Positions 1 to 15,230 of a stretch of 64,000 nucleotides of DNA are shown one piece after another (position 1 is the stretch's first letter; every line of letters begins with the position of its first letter). The DNA is from Pyrenopolyporus hunteri (taxonomy: Eukaryota > Ascomycota > Sordariomycetes > Xylariales > Hypoxylaceae): the NCBI GenBank assembly GCA_902806595.1, contig CADCXC010000003.1, positions 1,736,001 to 1,800,000 on the forward strand, written 5' to 3'. A program made the translations under genes and the position numbers. The notes under the pieces were generated by a model. The model saw only the letters and a list, made by a program, of their open reading frames with translations. It was not told where the DNA came from and searched no databases.

Positions 1-3000
1 TAAATAAAAACAAACCGTCGATATAAACATAAATATATAATTAATAAATTATTTTATTATATTATTAATTATATATTTATATTTAACGATTTATTTCCAT
101 TTATAAATACTTTTTATTATTTCCCTTTATTTTTATTTAAAATTATTTTATATAATTAAAATAAAATAAATATTATTAATATATTATTATTTAATATTTA
201 ACTTTAAATAATAAAATTTATCGTTTTAATCGAATTTTTAAAAAATCGAATTTTTATTTTTTTATTTTTTCGATTAACGCGTTTACTTTATTACTTAACC
301 CGTTAAAATGTAAGTTATTTAACGAAATATCGAATATTAAAAAAAGATTTATACGCGATGTCGACGTTAAAATTAACAACGACGTTAATAATAAAAAAAT
401 AAAATATATACACGCGTACGTATATTTAATAAAATAAGCGATAAAATAATTAACGCAATTATTAAATTTAAAAATAAACGATAAAAATATTTTTTAATTA
501 ACGTTAAGTTTAAACGAACGAAAACGGATAATTATTTACGAAAATTTCGTTAATTTTAATCATTAAATTTAAATTTATTTAATCGTTAACTTTTTACGTT
601 AAATATAAAATATTTATTTTTTATTCAATATAACTTCTTACGTTCTTTTTCATTTAAACGAACTTTTAATACGACTTTTTTAACGTTTATAAATACGACT
701 TTAAACGGAATTTACGTACGATTTAATTAAACTACTTCAAAAATAAAACGGTGAAAATTAAACGTTTTTTATATTTTTAATAATTTAAAGGTATTTTTTT
801 AATTAACTCCGTTAATAAAAAAAGTTAATAATATCGAAAAAAACAATCGTTAAATATTATAACCTTTTTTTTTTTTTTTTTTTTTTTTATAATTAAAAAA
901 ATATCCATTTTTTTAATAATTATTTTTATTTATTATAATATAACCACTTAATTTTATAAATTTATAATTTAATAAATTATAAACGATATAACGAAAATTA
1001 AATAAAATTCGTAAATAATAATAAAGTTATTATATAAATATAATATAATAATTATTTTATTAATTTATAAAAATAATTTATTCAAATTTATAAAAAAATT
1101 TAAATACGTATAAATATCACGGTTAAAAATTTCGTATATATATTTTAAATTTTATATAATAAAAATTATAATAATATTTAAATTATATTATAATATTATA
1201 TATTAATATTTATATTTTTAAAATAAACCGTTTAAACTTATTATATTTTAATAAATAAATTAATATATTATATTTATATATTTTTAAAATTAAAATAATT
1301 TTTATAATAAAAATAAATAAAAAAAATTTTAATTATATATATATTATATTTTATTAATTTAAATATATTATATTTAAAATTTTATAATAATTTATTTTTT
1401 TAATTTAATACGTTTATTAATAAAATTTATAATATTTTTTTACGTTAAATCGTATACTATATATTATTTATAATCGCGGAATTTTTAACCGTAACATATA
1501 TTTTTTTTTTTTTTAAATTTTAAATATATTTTTAAAAAAAAAAATTAAAAAATAAAAATAAAAATAAAAATAAACGTATTTATTATTACGATAAATATAA
1601 TTTTAAAATAATAACTTTAAATTTTTTTAATATATATATATATATAATTCGAATTTAATATTTATATTTTAATAATATATATAATAATTACATACGATTT
1701 AACGTTTTAAATATTATTTATTATTAATAATTTTTTTTATAAAATTTAAATTTAAATAAATATTTAAATTTATCCGTTAATTTTTTTAATATTATAATTT
1801 AATAATATAATATTACGTAAATAAATTTTCATTTTTATAATTAATTAATCCGTAATTATTATTTTATTAATTAAATTTATTTTTTTTAAAATTATATTTT
1901 TTTATTTAATAATTAAACGTTACGTATTATAATTATTTAAATAAACGTTTTATATAATTTTAATACTTTAAATAACGACGTAATTATAATAATAAATATT
2001 TTTTTTATATTAATTAAATTTTTAAAAATAATTAAAAATAACGAAACGATTTAAACTTTTATAATTTAAATTATAAAAATTATAAATTAATTATATTTAA
2101 AAAGTTTCGATTATTATTATAAATTTATAAAAATTAATTTTGTAAGTATAAATAATTAAAATCGAATTTATTTTTTTTTAAATATTTTATAAAAATTCGA
2201 AGGGTTTAACATCGAATAAACGATTAAATGAAAAATATTTAAACGTTTACGTAAAAACGCGGATATTTTAATAAAAATTAAATTTAAATTTATATCGACA
2301 TTTATTATAATATTAATTTTTTTTACGAAAATATTTAAGTAATTTTTATTAATAATTATATTCGATAATTATTCGTTTATATATTTAAATTACGAAAAAA
2401 ACGATATCGATAAAACTTTACAAATAAAAAAAATAACCGTTTTTCGTTATAAAAATAATCGAATACGTTTTAAAAAATTTAAATTAATTTTAATATTTAT
2501 TTTAAAAAAAGTAAATAAAAAATATTTCGTTTTATATCGAAATAAATTTTTTCGTTAAGTTTACTTTAATAAAAAATATTCGAATTTTAAATTTAATATT
2601 ATTTTTTACGTTAATTAATATTATATTAACGATTATATTTTTCACCGTAAATTATTTAAAATAAAAACGTTTAATTTTATTAAAATGAATATATAAATAA
2701 ATATTAATTAAATTATTATCGTAAAAATTATTTCGATTAAATACCATCGTTTTAAAATAACGTTAATAATAATACGTAACGAAATCGACATTATTTAACG
2801 ATTCGTATACTTTAATTTTATAATAATCGAAAAAATATAATCGGAAAATTTCGAATTAATAAACTTTATAAACGTTTATATAATTATACCGTTAATTTCG
2901 CATTTCTTCGAAAATTTTTTTTCTCGTTAATATATATAATTTTTAATTTCGAACCTTTTACTTCGAAAATAAACGCGTTTATATATTTTTTACGACGCGT

Positions 3001-3469
3001 TATAAAAGTTAAATTATATACATTTTTAAAGTATTATACACTAAAATATTTTATTAAATAATTTTTTTATAACGTACGATTTTATATTACGTCGATTTAA
3101 AAAAATAATTAACGATTTTAAATTTATTATTACGGATTTTATAAATAATTCGAAATAATTTAACTTTAAATATACCGTCGTTTTTAAATATTAAATAAAC
3201 GAAAATATATATAATCGATCTTTTAATATATACGCTTTAAATTATTATTATTTAATTATATTAATAAAACCGTTAAATTTAAAACTTATCGATAAAACGC
3301 GTTATAATATATTAATAAAATTATTAAATAATTAATTACGTAATATTATAAAATCGATTAAATATATTTACATTAAAAATATAATATTTTTTTCCCTTTA
3401 TAAAAAACTTACTTCAACGGTAATTTTAAAATATTTAATTTAATTACTTTTAAACGTAATACCTTTTCT

Positions 3470-3605
3470 CGAAAATTAATGAAAAAAAAAAAATAATATA
3501 ACTCGAAAACCCGCGGTTTTATATAAACGTAATTAACGGCGAAATTATTTTTTCACGTTTCGACACTAATATAATAAAATTAAATTAACGTATAACATCG
3601 TAATA
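3470..3605 (+). repeat. RIPed dispersed repeat B, degenerate copy
   Basis: A-run followed by cgaaaacccgcggttttata and later aataaaattaaattaacg and taacatcg, matching the order of landmarks in the copies near 15.7 and 16.8 kb. It is more divergent than those two. Assignment rests on visual alignment only. Confidence 0.45.
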
Positions 3606-4194
3606 AAAATAAAATTTTTTTTATTTAAATATATATAAAATTGATTAAATTTTTCTTATAAAAATTAAATAAATTAAAAAAGTAATAAGTTAAATTTTAT
3701 TATTTTCTTTTTATTTATTTATACACTTATTTATAAAATTTATATTTTATAACATTTTATATTATAAAATATATATAATATACATATAAAAAATAAAAAA
3801 ATATTAATTATAAATAACTTTTATATAATTATTATTCGTAATATTATCTTATAATATTTTTAATATAAATATATTATTTTATTTAAGTTTATAAATTAAA
3901 AATTTAAACGTTAAAAATAAAAAATAATATATTAAATTATAACTTTAAAAATTTTATAAATATTAAAATAAAACGATAAAACCATTTTATATTACGTTAT
4001 TAATTATTTTTATAACATTACCGTTAAACGGTTATATAATATAATAACATTTAAAAATAAACTTTAATAATTTATTTTTTAATATTTATATATTTATTTA
4101 TTAAAAATAAATAAAAACAATTATTTTTACGAAAATAATAATTAAAAATCCCACGTATTTATTACGAATTATATATAATAACGATTTAATTATT

Positions 4195-4910
4195 TAACTT
4201 TTATTAATACGTTAAATTTACGATACGTTATTTATTAAATTTATAATACCCCATTAATTAAATTATAATCTTTATTTATTTATTAAAATTATAAAAACCC
4301 GTTCATTAAATTATAATATTTTATTTATTAAATTTTAATACGTTATTTATTAAATTTATAATATTTTATTAATTAAATTATAATTTTTATTTATTAAAAT
4401 TATAAAAATTCGTTTATTAAATTATAATATTTTATTTATTAAATTTTAATACGTTATTTATTAAATTTATAAAAAATTACTTATTAAATTTATATATAAT
4501 ATTTATAATATTTATTAAACTTATAAAAAATTATTTATTAAATCGATAAAATGTTATTTATTAAATTTATAATATAACATTTATCGAATTTATAAAAAAT
4601 TATTTATTAAATTTATAATATGTTATTTTTTTAATTTATAAAACGTTATTTATTAAACTTATAAAAAATTATCCGTTAAATTTATAATACGTTATTTATT
4701 AACTTTACGAAACGCCATCCGTTAAATTTATAATACGTTATCCGTTAAATTTATAATACGTTATTTATTAACTTTATAATACGCTATTTATTAATTTTAC
4801 GATACGTTATTTATTAATTTTATAATACGTTATCTATTAATTTTACGATACGCTATTTATTAATTTTACGATACGTTATTTATTAATTTTATAATACGTT
4901 ATCCATCGAA
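4195..4910. repeat. Degenerate 23-24 bp minisatellite in RIP block
   Basis: A unit close to acgttatttattaatttta plus a few bases (about 23-24 bp) recurs some 25-30 times. The last 250 bp are the most regular: copies end alternately in tataat or tacgat before the next acgtta. Earlier copies are longer and more divergent, with variants ending in ataaaaaatt. The surviving C is nearly always in the CG of the acg junction, consistent with RIP acting on the array or its precursor. Confidence 0.75.
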
Positions 4911-6832
4911 TTTTAATTTCCTTTAATAATATTTAAAATTATTACCGAAAAAAACTTATAAAATTTAACGTATAAAACCGTTATAATATTATACGGTAAT
5001 TTAATTTTATTAAAAAATTAATAACGAAATTTAAAATACGACTTCGTTTCGATTTTTTAAATCGCGTTTTAATTTTTTTTTTTTTTTTTATATTATTAAC
5101 GTAATAATATTTTAATTTTTAAAATTCGACTTATATTAAATTTATAATTTAAATTAATTTAAAAATAATTATATATAAAATCGATATAATAATAATCGTA
5201 AATATAAAATCGATATAATAATAATTATTAATAAAAAATCGAAAAATAAATTTTAAACTTTATAAACAATTTTTTTAAATATTATTATAATTTTTTATTA
5301 TATAAAACGTTTAATATATACGGTATTTTTATTTTCGACTTTTATATTTTTATATATAATTTTATATAAATCGATATTTATACGTTATTTATTATAAATT
5401 AAAAATTAATTCGTATTATTTATTACGCGTAAAATTAATATTTTCGAAATTTATAACCGTATTTAATCGTAATTAAACTTTTATTATAAATTATTATTTT
5501 AAAATTAAAATAAAAATAAATATTATTAATTAATCGTATCGAAAGGAAATTTAATTAAATATTAATTTTTTAATAATATAATTACGAAATATTTACATTA
5601 TTTATAATAAAATACGTTAAAACTTATTTTTTAAAATTTATAATAAATTATTTCCTTTAAACCGTTAACCCGTTAAAATAATTAAAAATTAATAATATAA
5701 ATCGTAAAAAAATTTTTAAATAATAAAAATTTATAATTAATTAAATAAAATAAGTAAAAATATACGATTTAAAAATTTAAATATTTTTAAAATTAATTAA
5801 TTTAATTATAATATTTAATTATTTTATTAATTTTTTTAATTTTTTAATTTTAAAAATATTAATTATTAATATATAATAAATTATATACGTAATTATTTAC
5901 TTATTTATTTATTTTTTACCCGTATATTTATTCGATAAATACGTAAACACTCTTTTAAAAAAATATTATAATTTTAAAATTATTAATATATAACATATTT
6001 TACTTTAAAAATAATATAATTATACGATTATTAAATTTTAAATATATAAAAATATTTTTATTATTATAATAATACGTATAATAAAATTCCTTTAAAAATC
6101 CATTAATCGTATATTATATCATTTTTTTTCGCATTATATTATTTTTATTAATATTAAATATACGATTATATTATTTTTTTTTAATTGTTTATACGTATAT
6201 ATATAATTTATATTATTTTTTTTTAACGTTTTAATAAATTAACGGTTTTATAATAAATAATTAACCGTTAAATCTCTTTTAAAATATCTTACTTTTTTAA
6301 TTATATTCTACTTTTAATTATTTAAATATTACTTTTTTATTATTATTTACTTTTATTTTATTTTTAATTTTTAATTTTTATTTTAATTAATATAAATTTT
6401 ATCGTATAATTAAATTTTTAACTTAATTTTATTATTATAATTAAATATATAATTAAAATTATTTATAAATTATTTAAAATAATAAACGTTTTAATTTTTA
6501 ATTAAAAATAAAAAATATTTAATATTTTATAATAAATTTAAAATAAAATAATTTTTTTATTTTAAAATTTACATTAACATGTTTAAAATTAATATTATTA
6601 ATATTAATACGTAATTAAATAATATTAAAATTTATTTTATTAATTTAAAAAATTGTATAAATAAATTTAAAATTTAATTCGATAATTTTAAAATTTAATT
6701 TAATAAATTTAAAATTCGATTCGATATATTCGAAATTCGATTTAATATATTCGAAATCTAGTTTAACAAATTCGAAACTCGAATCGATATTTAATTCGAT
6801 TTTTTAAAAATTTATTTAAAAATTTCGTAAAT

Positions 6833-7112
6833 TATCTTTCTTTACTTTTTTTTACCTTTTTTTACCTTTCCCTACTTTTTCCTATTTTTCCTTACCTCTT
6901 TTTACTTTTTCTTATTTCTTCCTATTTCTCTTTACTTTTCCCTACCTTTTCTTACCTTTCCCTATCTTTCCCTATCTTTCTTTATTTTTCCTTACCTTTC
7001 CTTACCTTTCCTTATCTTTTCTTATTTCTCCCTATTTTTTTCTATCTTTTCTTACCTCTTCCTATTTCTCCTTACTTTTCCTTACCTTTCCCTACTTTTC
7101 CTTATTTTATTC
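6833..7112 (+). repeat. Polypyrimidine decamer tandem array
   Basis: About 280 bp of nearly pure pyrimidine on the + strand, punctuated by a single A every 9-11 bases, with a core unit of ctttccttac. It is conspicuously richer in C than its surroundings. Because the unit contains TA, AC, CC, CT and TC steps but no CA and no TG, it offers no preferred RIP target, which explains why its cytosines survived inside a block where most others were lost. Confidence 0.8.
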
Positions 7113-9429
7113 CGTTTTTTCTTTTCGTTTTTATATTATATTAAATTTCTTAAAAACTTTAATATTAATTTAATTTAATAATAATAATATTAATTTTTTA
7201 ATAAAGTTTTTTAATAATTATATAATTATTAAAAATAATAAATTCGAATTATTTCGATTTATTTAAATTAATTAAATTATTATTAACTTTAAAAATAAAT
7301 TTTTAAACGATATTAAAAAAATAATTAATAAAAAAACCATTAATTAAAATTAAATATATAATATATTTATTTTTTTTTTAAATTTCGATTATAATAATAT
7401 ATTAAAAATTTTAAATTTAAATATTTTTAAAATTATAACGATACAATAAAAATAAGTTTTATGTATAATAAAAATAGTTAATATACGTTTATAAAAATAA
7501 TAATCGTTTACGAAAAATGCGATTATATATATAAATAAAAGGTACGATATTTATAAAATTAATAAAAATAAATATAAATAAAATAAAATTATAATAAAAT
7601 TTATTTAAATTATTTTTAAAAAATAAATTACGTTTAATTAATAAATTAATATATTAAATTAATATTATTAACCTAAATTTAAATTAAACTTTTATTTTAA
7701 TATTTAAATTTTAAATATTTATAAATATTATAAATTATAAAATTTAATATAAATATAAATGCGACGTTATATTATTATACATTTATTTAACCTTATTAAA
7801 TTATCGATTACGATATACGAAACGACTTCGTTACTTACTTTTTTTATATAAAACCGTAATTAAAAAAAATCATATTTTAATTTTTTTTTTTTTAATAATA
7901 TCGATATAATTTATTTCCAACTTTTAAATTTTTACTCGTATTAAATAAAACGATAAAATTATTTTTAAATTTATTATCGATTAATTAATTTTATAAAATA
8001 AACGTATAATATTATAATATTTATTTTATTAATAAATATATATAATTTATAACTTTATAATTTAATTTTTCGTTACGTAAAATAATAAAATTAATTAATA
8101 AAATTATATTTATTATTATTATCGTTACGATAAATATTAAAATATAATGTTAATATTAATATATATTAAATAATTTTAAAATTTTATATAAATTTAAATA
8201 TATACGTATTAATTATTAAAAAAAATTTTAATATATTCGAAGTCGATTATTTTATATATTATTATTAAATTTTTAATTTCACCGTATAATAATAATAATT
8301 ATAATTTATTATTACCTTATATAATTAAATTACGATTAAAATTATAATTTTATTTATTTTTTAAATATTAATTTTTTATAATATTTAATTTCGTACGATT
8401 TTAACTATTAACGAATATTATACTTATAAATTTTAAAACAGCTTCCATTAAATAAATCGATTAATTTAATTAACGTATTATTAATTTTTCGTTTTTTAAT
8501 AATTATATTATATTATAAAAAATAATCGATTATAAATAATTTACGAAAAAATTTTATAATAATTTCGTAATAATCGTTATTAATAATATTAAAATAATTA
8601 TTATCGATAATTTTAAAATAACCGTTAATAATTAATTTAAAATCGCCGATAATAAATTTAAAACGATTATTATTAATCGATTTAAAAATAACTTCGATAT
8701 ATAAAAAAGCCGTTTTTAATTATTTTAAACCGATTTAATATTTTTACGTATTTAATGTTTTAACATTTCGTATAAACGTATTATATCATTTATTAAACGA
8801 AATAATCCTCGTAATCGATATAATTAAATTTTATTTTTTAATTAACGTTAATTTAATATAATTTTAATTATTATAAAAAATAATTAACCCTTTAATATTA
8901 ACCGCCGTCGATCGAACGTTATTAAATCGTAATAAATTATTTATAATAATTTTAAATTAACCTTTTATTTATATTATTAATCCCTTTTAATCGTATTTTT
9001 TTTTTTATTAATTTAAACCTTCGTTCGTTTATCTTTTAACGAAATAATTATTTAATAAAAAAAATAACCCGTCGAAAATAAAATCTCTTTTTTTCGTAAA
9101 ATTAACGAAATTAAATATTCGATAAATCGTTATAAAAGTAATAAACGAAATATCTTTCGATATTAACGTTAATAATAATTTTAATATTAAAAAAAAAAAA
9201 ATAAAATAATACGATTATATTTATCGTTATATTTTATTATCGAAGCGAAATTATATCGTAAAATATTTTTTTATTTCGTAATAAAAAAATAAAATTATCC
9301 GATAAAAATTAATTTTTAATTTTCGTAGGAAAAATTAATAACGTTTTTAACGAATTAACGGTATAATATTTAAATCGAAGTAATTTTTTCGATCGTTTTA
9401 ATTATTTTATCGTAACTTACGTTAATCGT

Positions 9430-9722
9430 AATAAAAAAATATAATTATAAAATATATAAATAAAAAATTTTTCTTTAAATAAATCGTTATTTTAATCGTT
9501 ACTTCGAAAAATAAAATTATTAAATATACGAATAAAAAATTCCTCTTTAAATAAATTAACGTTTTAATCGTTACTTTATAAAATAAAGTTATATAACGTA
9601 CGAAAAAACGGTTTTTTTCGAAATAAATCATCGTCTTAATTATTACTTCGAAAAATAAAATTATAAAACGCACAAACGAAAGATTTTTTTCGAAACAAAT
9701 CATCGTTTTAATTTTTACTATA
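9430..9722. repeat. Four-copy ~72 bp tandem repeat
   Basis: Four head-to-tail copies of about 71-72 bp. The marker cgttacttcgaaaaat recurs in variant form near 9498, 9570, 9641 and 9713, and each copy also carries a run like aataaaaaatt followed by tttaaataaatc. Because 72 is divisible by three, the minus strand shows a 93-codon open frame with a 24-residue periodicity; this is a by-product of the repeat length, not a gene. Confidence 0.75.
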
Positions 9723-12700
9723 AAAAACCATTCTTTTCGTTAATCGAAAAAAATTAAAAAATTTCTTATATAAATTTATTAAAAGTTTTCGTAAAAAAAA
9801 GTTAATTTACTCGTAATATATAAATATAAAAATTTAATACGCATTAAAACGTTAATAATTTTTTTTTACCTATTTTTAAAATATACCGCCTTTTATAAAT
9901 ATATACCCTATAATTAATTATTTATAATTTTTTAATTAAAATACCCGAAAAAATTAAATACGTTTTATTAACGTTAATTTAAAAATACGATCGTAAAACG
10001 ATATAAAAATTACATTTCGATAAATAACTCGTTAATTATTTTAAAATCGATTATAAAATTATTATAACTATATTTTTAATATAAAATCCGATTTTATATC
10101 GAATATTTAAATTTAAATATACCTTAAATTAAAAATATTAAACTATATTTAAATTTAAAATTACGAAAAACGAAATTAAATTTTAATCGTAAATATTTAT
10201 AACGTTTTTTTTTTAAACTTAATTTAAATACTTTTTTTTTTAAATTTTCGTTATTAATATAATATTAATAAAAAACCCATTCGATATTTAATTATATAAC
10301 ATTAAAATTTAATTTATACCTTAAAAAATTTACACGATTTTTTTTAACATTTAACTATTTAATACTTTTATATCTTATTTTTACGTTTATATATTCGTCA
10401 TTAATATTATCTAAAACATTACTTCGTATTACATTCGTTTTTTTTTTTTTTTTTTTTTTTTTATTAATTCGAACGAAATAAAATTAAAAAAAAACGGCTT
10501 CGATTTATAATCGATACGTTTACCGTCGGTAAAATAAATAAAAAAAATAAATATAAATAAATTTTATAACACGACGGGGTTATAATAAATAACGAGTAAA
10601 TTAACGGAAATTATATTTAATAAATTTATATTTTCCGTAGATTATTTTATACGTATACGTTTTTTTTTTTTACGTCGATACGCGATATTAATAACGACGA
10701 AATAATAAAATAAACGATAATAAAAATAACGATTACGTTAACCGTCATTAAATAAAAAATAAAAATTTTTATATAAAATAACGGTTATTTAAATATACGC
10801 TTTCGATAAAATATAAGTAAAACTTTTCGAATATTATAAATAAATTATTATAAAAATAATAAATAAATATTATTATTACACTTATTAAATTAATTAAAAA
10901 AAAATAAGTTAAAAGATAAAATAAATACGGATTAAATTATATTTAAAAAAAATAAAAATAAAAATACGTTTAAATATATTAAGGGTAAATTAATATTTAT
11001 TTCGTAAAAACGTTAATTATTAAAATTTTCACTTTTTAAATATTCGTATTAATATAATACGTTCGTTATAAAATAAAACCGATAAAAAATCTCGTATTAT
11101 TTAAAACGATTTAATTTAAATAAATTAATTTTATTATATATCACCTATATATATATAAATTTTAACTTTCGATGTTTTTTTTAAAATTTACGTTAAAAAT
11201 TTTTTATTATTTAAAGCGGTTTATAAAACGTTTAAATATAATATTTAAAAATATAAATCGTTTATTATAATTAATTAAAATTTTAAAAAAAATTACGATA
11301 AATTTATTATATATATTTTTATCGATTAATATTTTATAATTATTTAATACGTTTTTATTTAATAAAATTTCGTTATAAGTTTATAATAATTTATTTATTT
11401 TAAAAAAACCGTATTATTATATAACGTAACGCGTTAAAATTAAAATTAATTAATCGTTAATAAATTAATATAAATTATTATTAATAAATAAATTTAATTA
11501 AATATCGATTCGATTAACGCGATTTATTTAATTATAACCGATATATAAAATTAAAAATTATTTTATAAAACGTAAATTTAATATAATATTATTAACTTAT
11601 TATAATACGTTTATTCGTATATACTCGAAAAACATAAAAATGATTCCTCGTTATAAAATTAATATTTTACTTTTTTATTATACGAAAAAACCCTACTTCG
11701 TTTACCGCCGTTAAAGATTTTTTCTTTAATATTTCGTTTAACGTTTTAATTAACGTTTTCCTCGATAATTATTTAATAACGTTTTTTCGAATTATAAACG
11801 TTTATTCGCTTATTTATAATAATATAAATCTTCGATTATAATCGAAAAAATAATTAAAAATTATAATTTTTAATAAATATTCGAAATAATTTATTAAAAC
11901 GTTTTATTTTTAATCGACGATTTTTATTAACTAAAATATTATAAAACGGGCTTTTTTATTAACAAATAACCGGTAAAAATATTTTACATATACCTTATTA
12001 TTTTTTAAATATATAATAAACGTATCGTATATAATTATAAAAAAGTTACGTATAAAAACGATAAAATAATAAAAAATAATAATTACCTTTTTTAAATTTT
12101 TAAAAAAAAACGAAACCGATTAACTCGATCGAATTATTCGATTTATAAATTAATATTTTAAAAAAAATAAATTAAAACATTAATATTAAATAAAAACTCC
12201 GTAAAAAATTATTTAACGTAATTTAAAAATTAATCGAAACGATTTAAATAAACTTCGAAATTATCTTCGTTAACCTATTATAATAAATATTTCGTATATT
12301 TTATAAATACATTTATTTTTTTTTATAATTAACAGATTTTATTAATAAAATATTAAAGTTATAATATTAAAATTATCGAATTATAAATTAATTTAATTAT
12401 AATTAATTACGTACATTTAATTATTTTTTTTTTCTTAAATTTATTTAAAATTACTTTTTTTTTAAAACTTATATCGATAACGTCGAATATAAAAAACTCC
12501 GATAAAAAAAATAATAAAAAATAAATAATAACGTAATCGAACGGTCGTTATTTATAACTATAAATAAATAAATACGATTTAAAAATTAAAAATAATTAAA
12601 TTTTAAAAAAATTAAAATAATAAATAAATTAAATATATATTTTATATATATAAAAAAAAAATTATAAAAAACCGATTTTTAATTTATAAATTAATTAAAA

Positions 12701-14742
12701 ATAATTTTAATAAATTTAATTATTATATTACGAAATTTAATAAATTTAAAATTTCGTAAAAAATTAATTAATTAATAATATTTAAAAAATAAAATCTTTT
12801 AATACGATATTATTCGACGATTACGAAATAAATATAACGTTAAAATAAATTTACGATTTTTATAACGTTATTTAAAAATATAAAATTTTTATAAAAATAA
12901 ATATAACATCGATATTATTTAAAACGAAATTTATTAACTTTTTTAAATTAAATTATTTTATAATTTAATCGTTAAATATTTAAAAATAAAACGATTTAAA
13001 ATTAAATTAATTTATCGAATTTTAAAATATAAATTAAAAAAATAAAAAATAATTCGACACAAATTAATTTCTTATACCTCCAAACTCGTAAATTTTATAC
13101 GATATTTATTTTATTTTACGAAACTTCGAAATATCGAAATTTTAAATTAATTATAATATTTATAAAAAATAAAATTAACGCGAACTTTTCTTATTTAAAT
13201 TCGAATAAAAAATAATATAAAAAAACGAATAAATAATTTAAACGAACGATACGATATAACGATTTAATTAAAAAAATTCCTTAATAAATATACGTAAATT
13301 TTAAATACTTTTAAATATATAAAATAAAACCCGTTATAAAAACGCGTTAAAAAAATCTTATAAATCTTTATATTATAAAAAATAACATAAAACGTATATC
13401 GTTTATATTATCCCTAAATTATATAATAACGCGTCGAATTTAAACTATAAAATACGATAAAAAAAAAACGTAATTTAAAATTTTAAGATTTAATTATATA
13501 TAATATATAAATAATTATTATAAATTACGTTTTATTAAATTCGAAATTTACGTAATTATCGATATATATTTTCGAAAAATTTTATAATATAACGTTAATA
13601 AATTAAATTACTTTTTTATAAACGTATTATATTAATTCTTCTAAATAATTATTAAATTAAAATTCCGGTTATAATTTATTAAAATAAATTATAAAGTAGA
13701 AACACTTTTTCTAACCTAAATATAATATTAATTTATAATACATATAAAATCATCGATTATTATCGTAAATTTTAATAATATAAAAATTTAATAAACGTAA
13801 AAAAATCGTTTCTTAAATTTACATAAATACGATATTAATAAAATTAATAATAAAATCAAATAATAATAATTATAATTATTTTTAATTATTATTATATATT
13901 AAATTATAAATATTTATTATCGAAAAATTATTAAACGTTAATTAATAACATTAAAGCTTTTTTTAAAAATTAAAAAATTTAAACAACTTTAATAAAAATA
14001 AAATTTCCGATTAAATAATAATATATTTCCTTTATAAAAATATAATACGATAAAAAATCGCCGATTTCGTTATAAAATAAAACCAATATCGAATTAAATT
14101 TTAACTATAATATAAAAATATTATAACTAATTATATTAATTCGATATAATTAAATATATTTAATTTTTCGAATTTTATAATAAAAAATTATAAATAAAAT
14201 TTAATATATAATTTTAAATTATAATAATTAATTTATACGTTAAAAAAACCGTTAATTTATTACGATTTCGATAATTTTTTTACATTAAAAACATAAACCA
14301 TTTATAATAAATAATTAACGAAATACCCGTTAAAAATGCGAGATTTTATACGATTATATAAAAAAAAATATATTTCGTTTAAAAATTATTTAAAAAATTA
14401 TTAAAATATAAATAAAAAACCGAAATTAATATTTAATAAAATACTTCGTAATAATATAAAATAATATTATAATCGTATATAAAAAATTAAAAAAAAAATA
14501 AAAATTATTAAATAAAATATTACGTTTTAAAAAAATTTATATACGAATTAATTCGATATAAATATTTATATTATTTAACGTTTTTTTATTTTTTTAATTA
14601 AATATTTACCGTTAAATTTAAATTTAAATAATATTTTTTTATATTTATTATAAATATTTTTTCGTTATTTATAATATTTAAAATTCGATAATTTTAAATA
14701 TAAATTATATAATTTTTATAATAAAATAATTTATAATTATTA

Positions 14743-15110
14743 ACTTAAAAAATCATTTTTTTATTAAAAAAATATTAAAATATAATAATCGAAAACATTA
14801 CATTTAAAATAATATATATAATTTATAATTATATAATTTCGTATTAAAAAATTTATCGTAACAATAATAATAATAAATATACTTTTATTAAATACTTCGT
14901 TACTTTACGTAATAAAAATTTAAAATATACACTTTAAAAATATATATAAATAACGATTAATACGAAGTTAATTATTTTATAACTTTTATAAATAAAATAA
15001 ATTAATTAATATACCTTTCGTAACTTTTTTATTATACGATCGTATAATACTTTTTTTCGATTTATTTATCGATAATTTTTTATCGTTTAATATAATTATA
15101 AACTTATAAT
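14743..15110 (+). repeat. RIPed dispersed repeat A, copy 1
   Basis: First of two direct copies. Shared landmarks in order are aaaatcattttttt, attaaaatataataat, atttatcgtaac, aataataataaatat, atacttcgt, acgattaatacgaa and a distal tcgtataata. The same order appears in 15231-15620 and, reverse-complemented, in 16088-16435. No coding potential remains. Confidence 0.65.
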
Positions 15111-15230
15111 ATTATATTATAATAATAAATTATTATTATAACATTTAAATAAATATATAACTTTAATTTCGAACCGTTAAATATTTTATAAAAATAAATA
15201 TAATAAATAAATTTATAACTATTTTTTTAT

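Noticed and set aside
4195..4910. CRISPR-like array
   Set aside because: Contiguous tandem units without unique spacers in a eukaryotic RIP block; a minisatellite explains it.
9422..9703. 93-codon minus-strand frame in the AT-rich block
   Set aside because: Generated by a four-copy 72 bp tandem repeat; composition is what random AT-rich DNA would encode and no start context or homology is evident.
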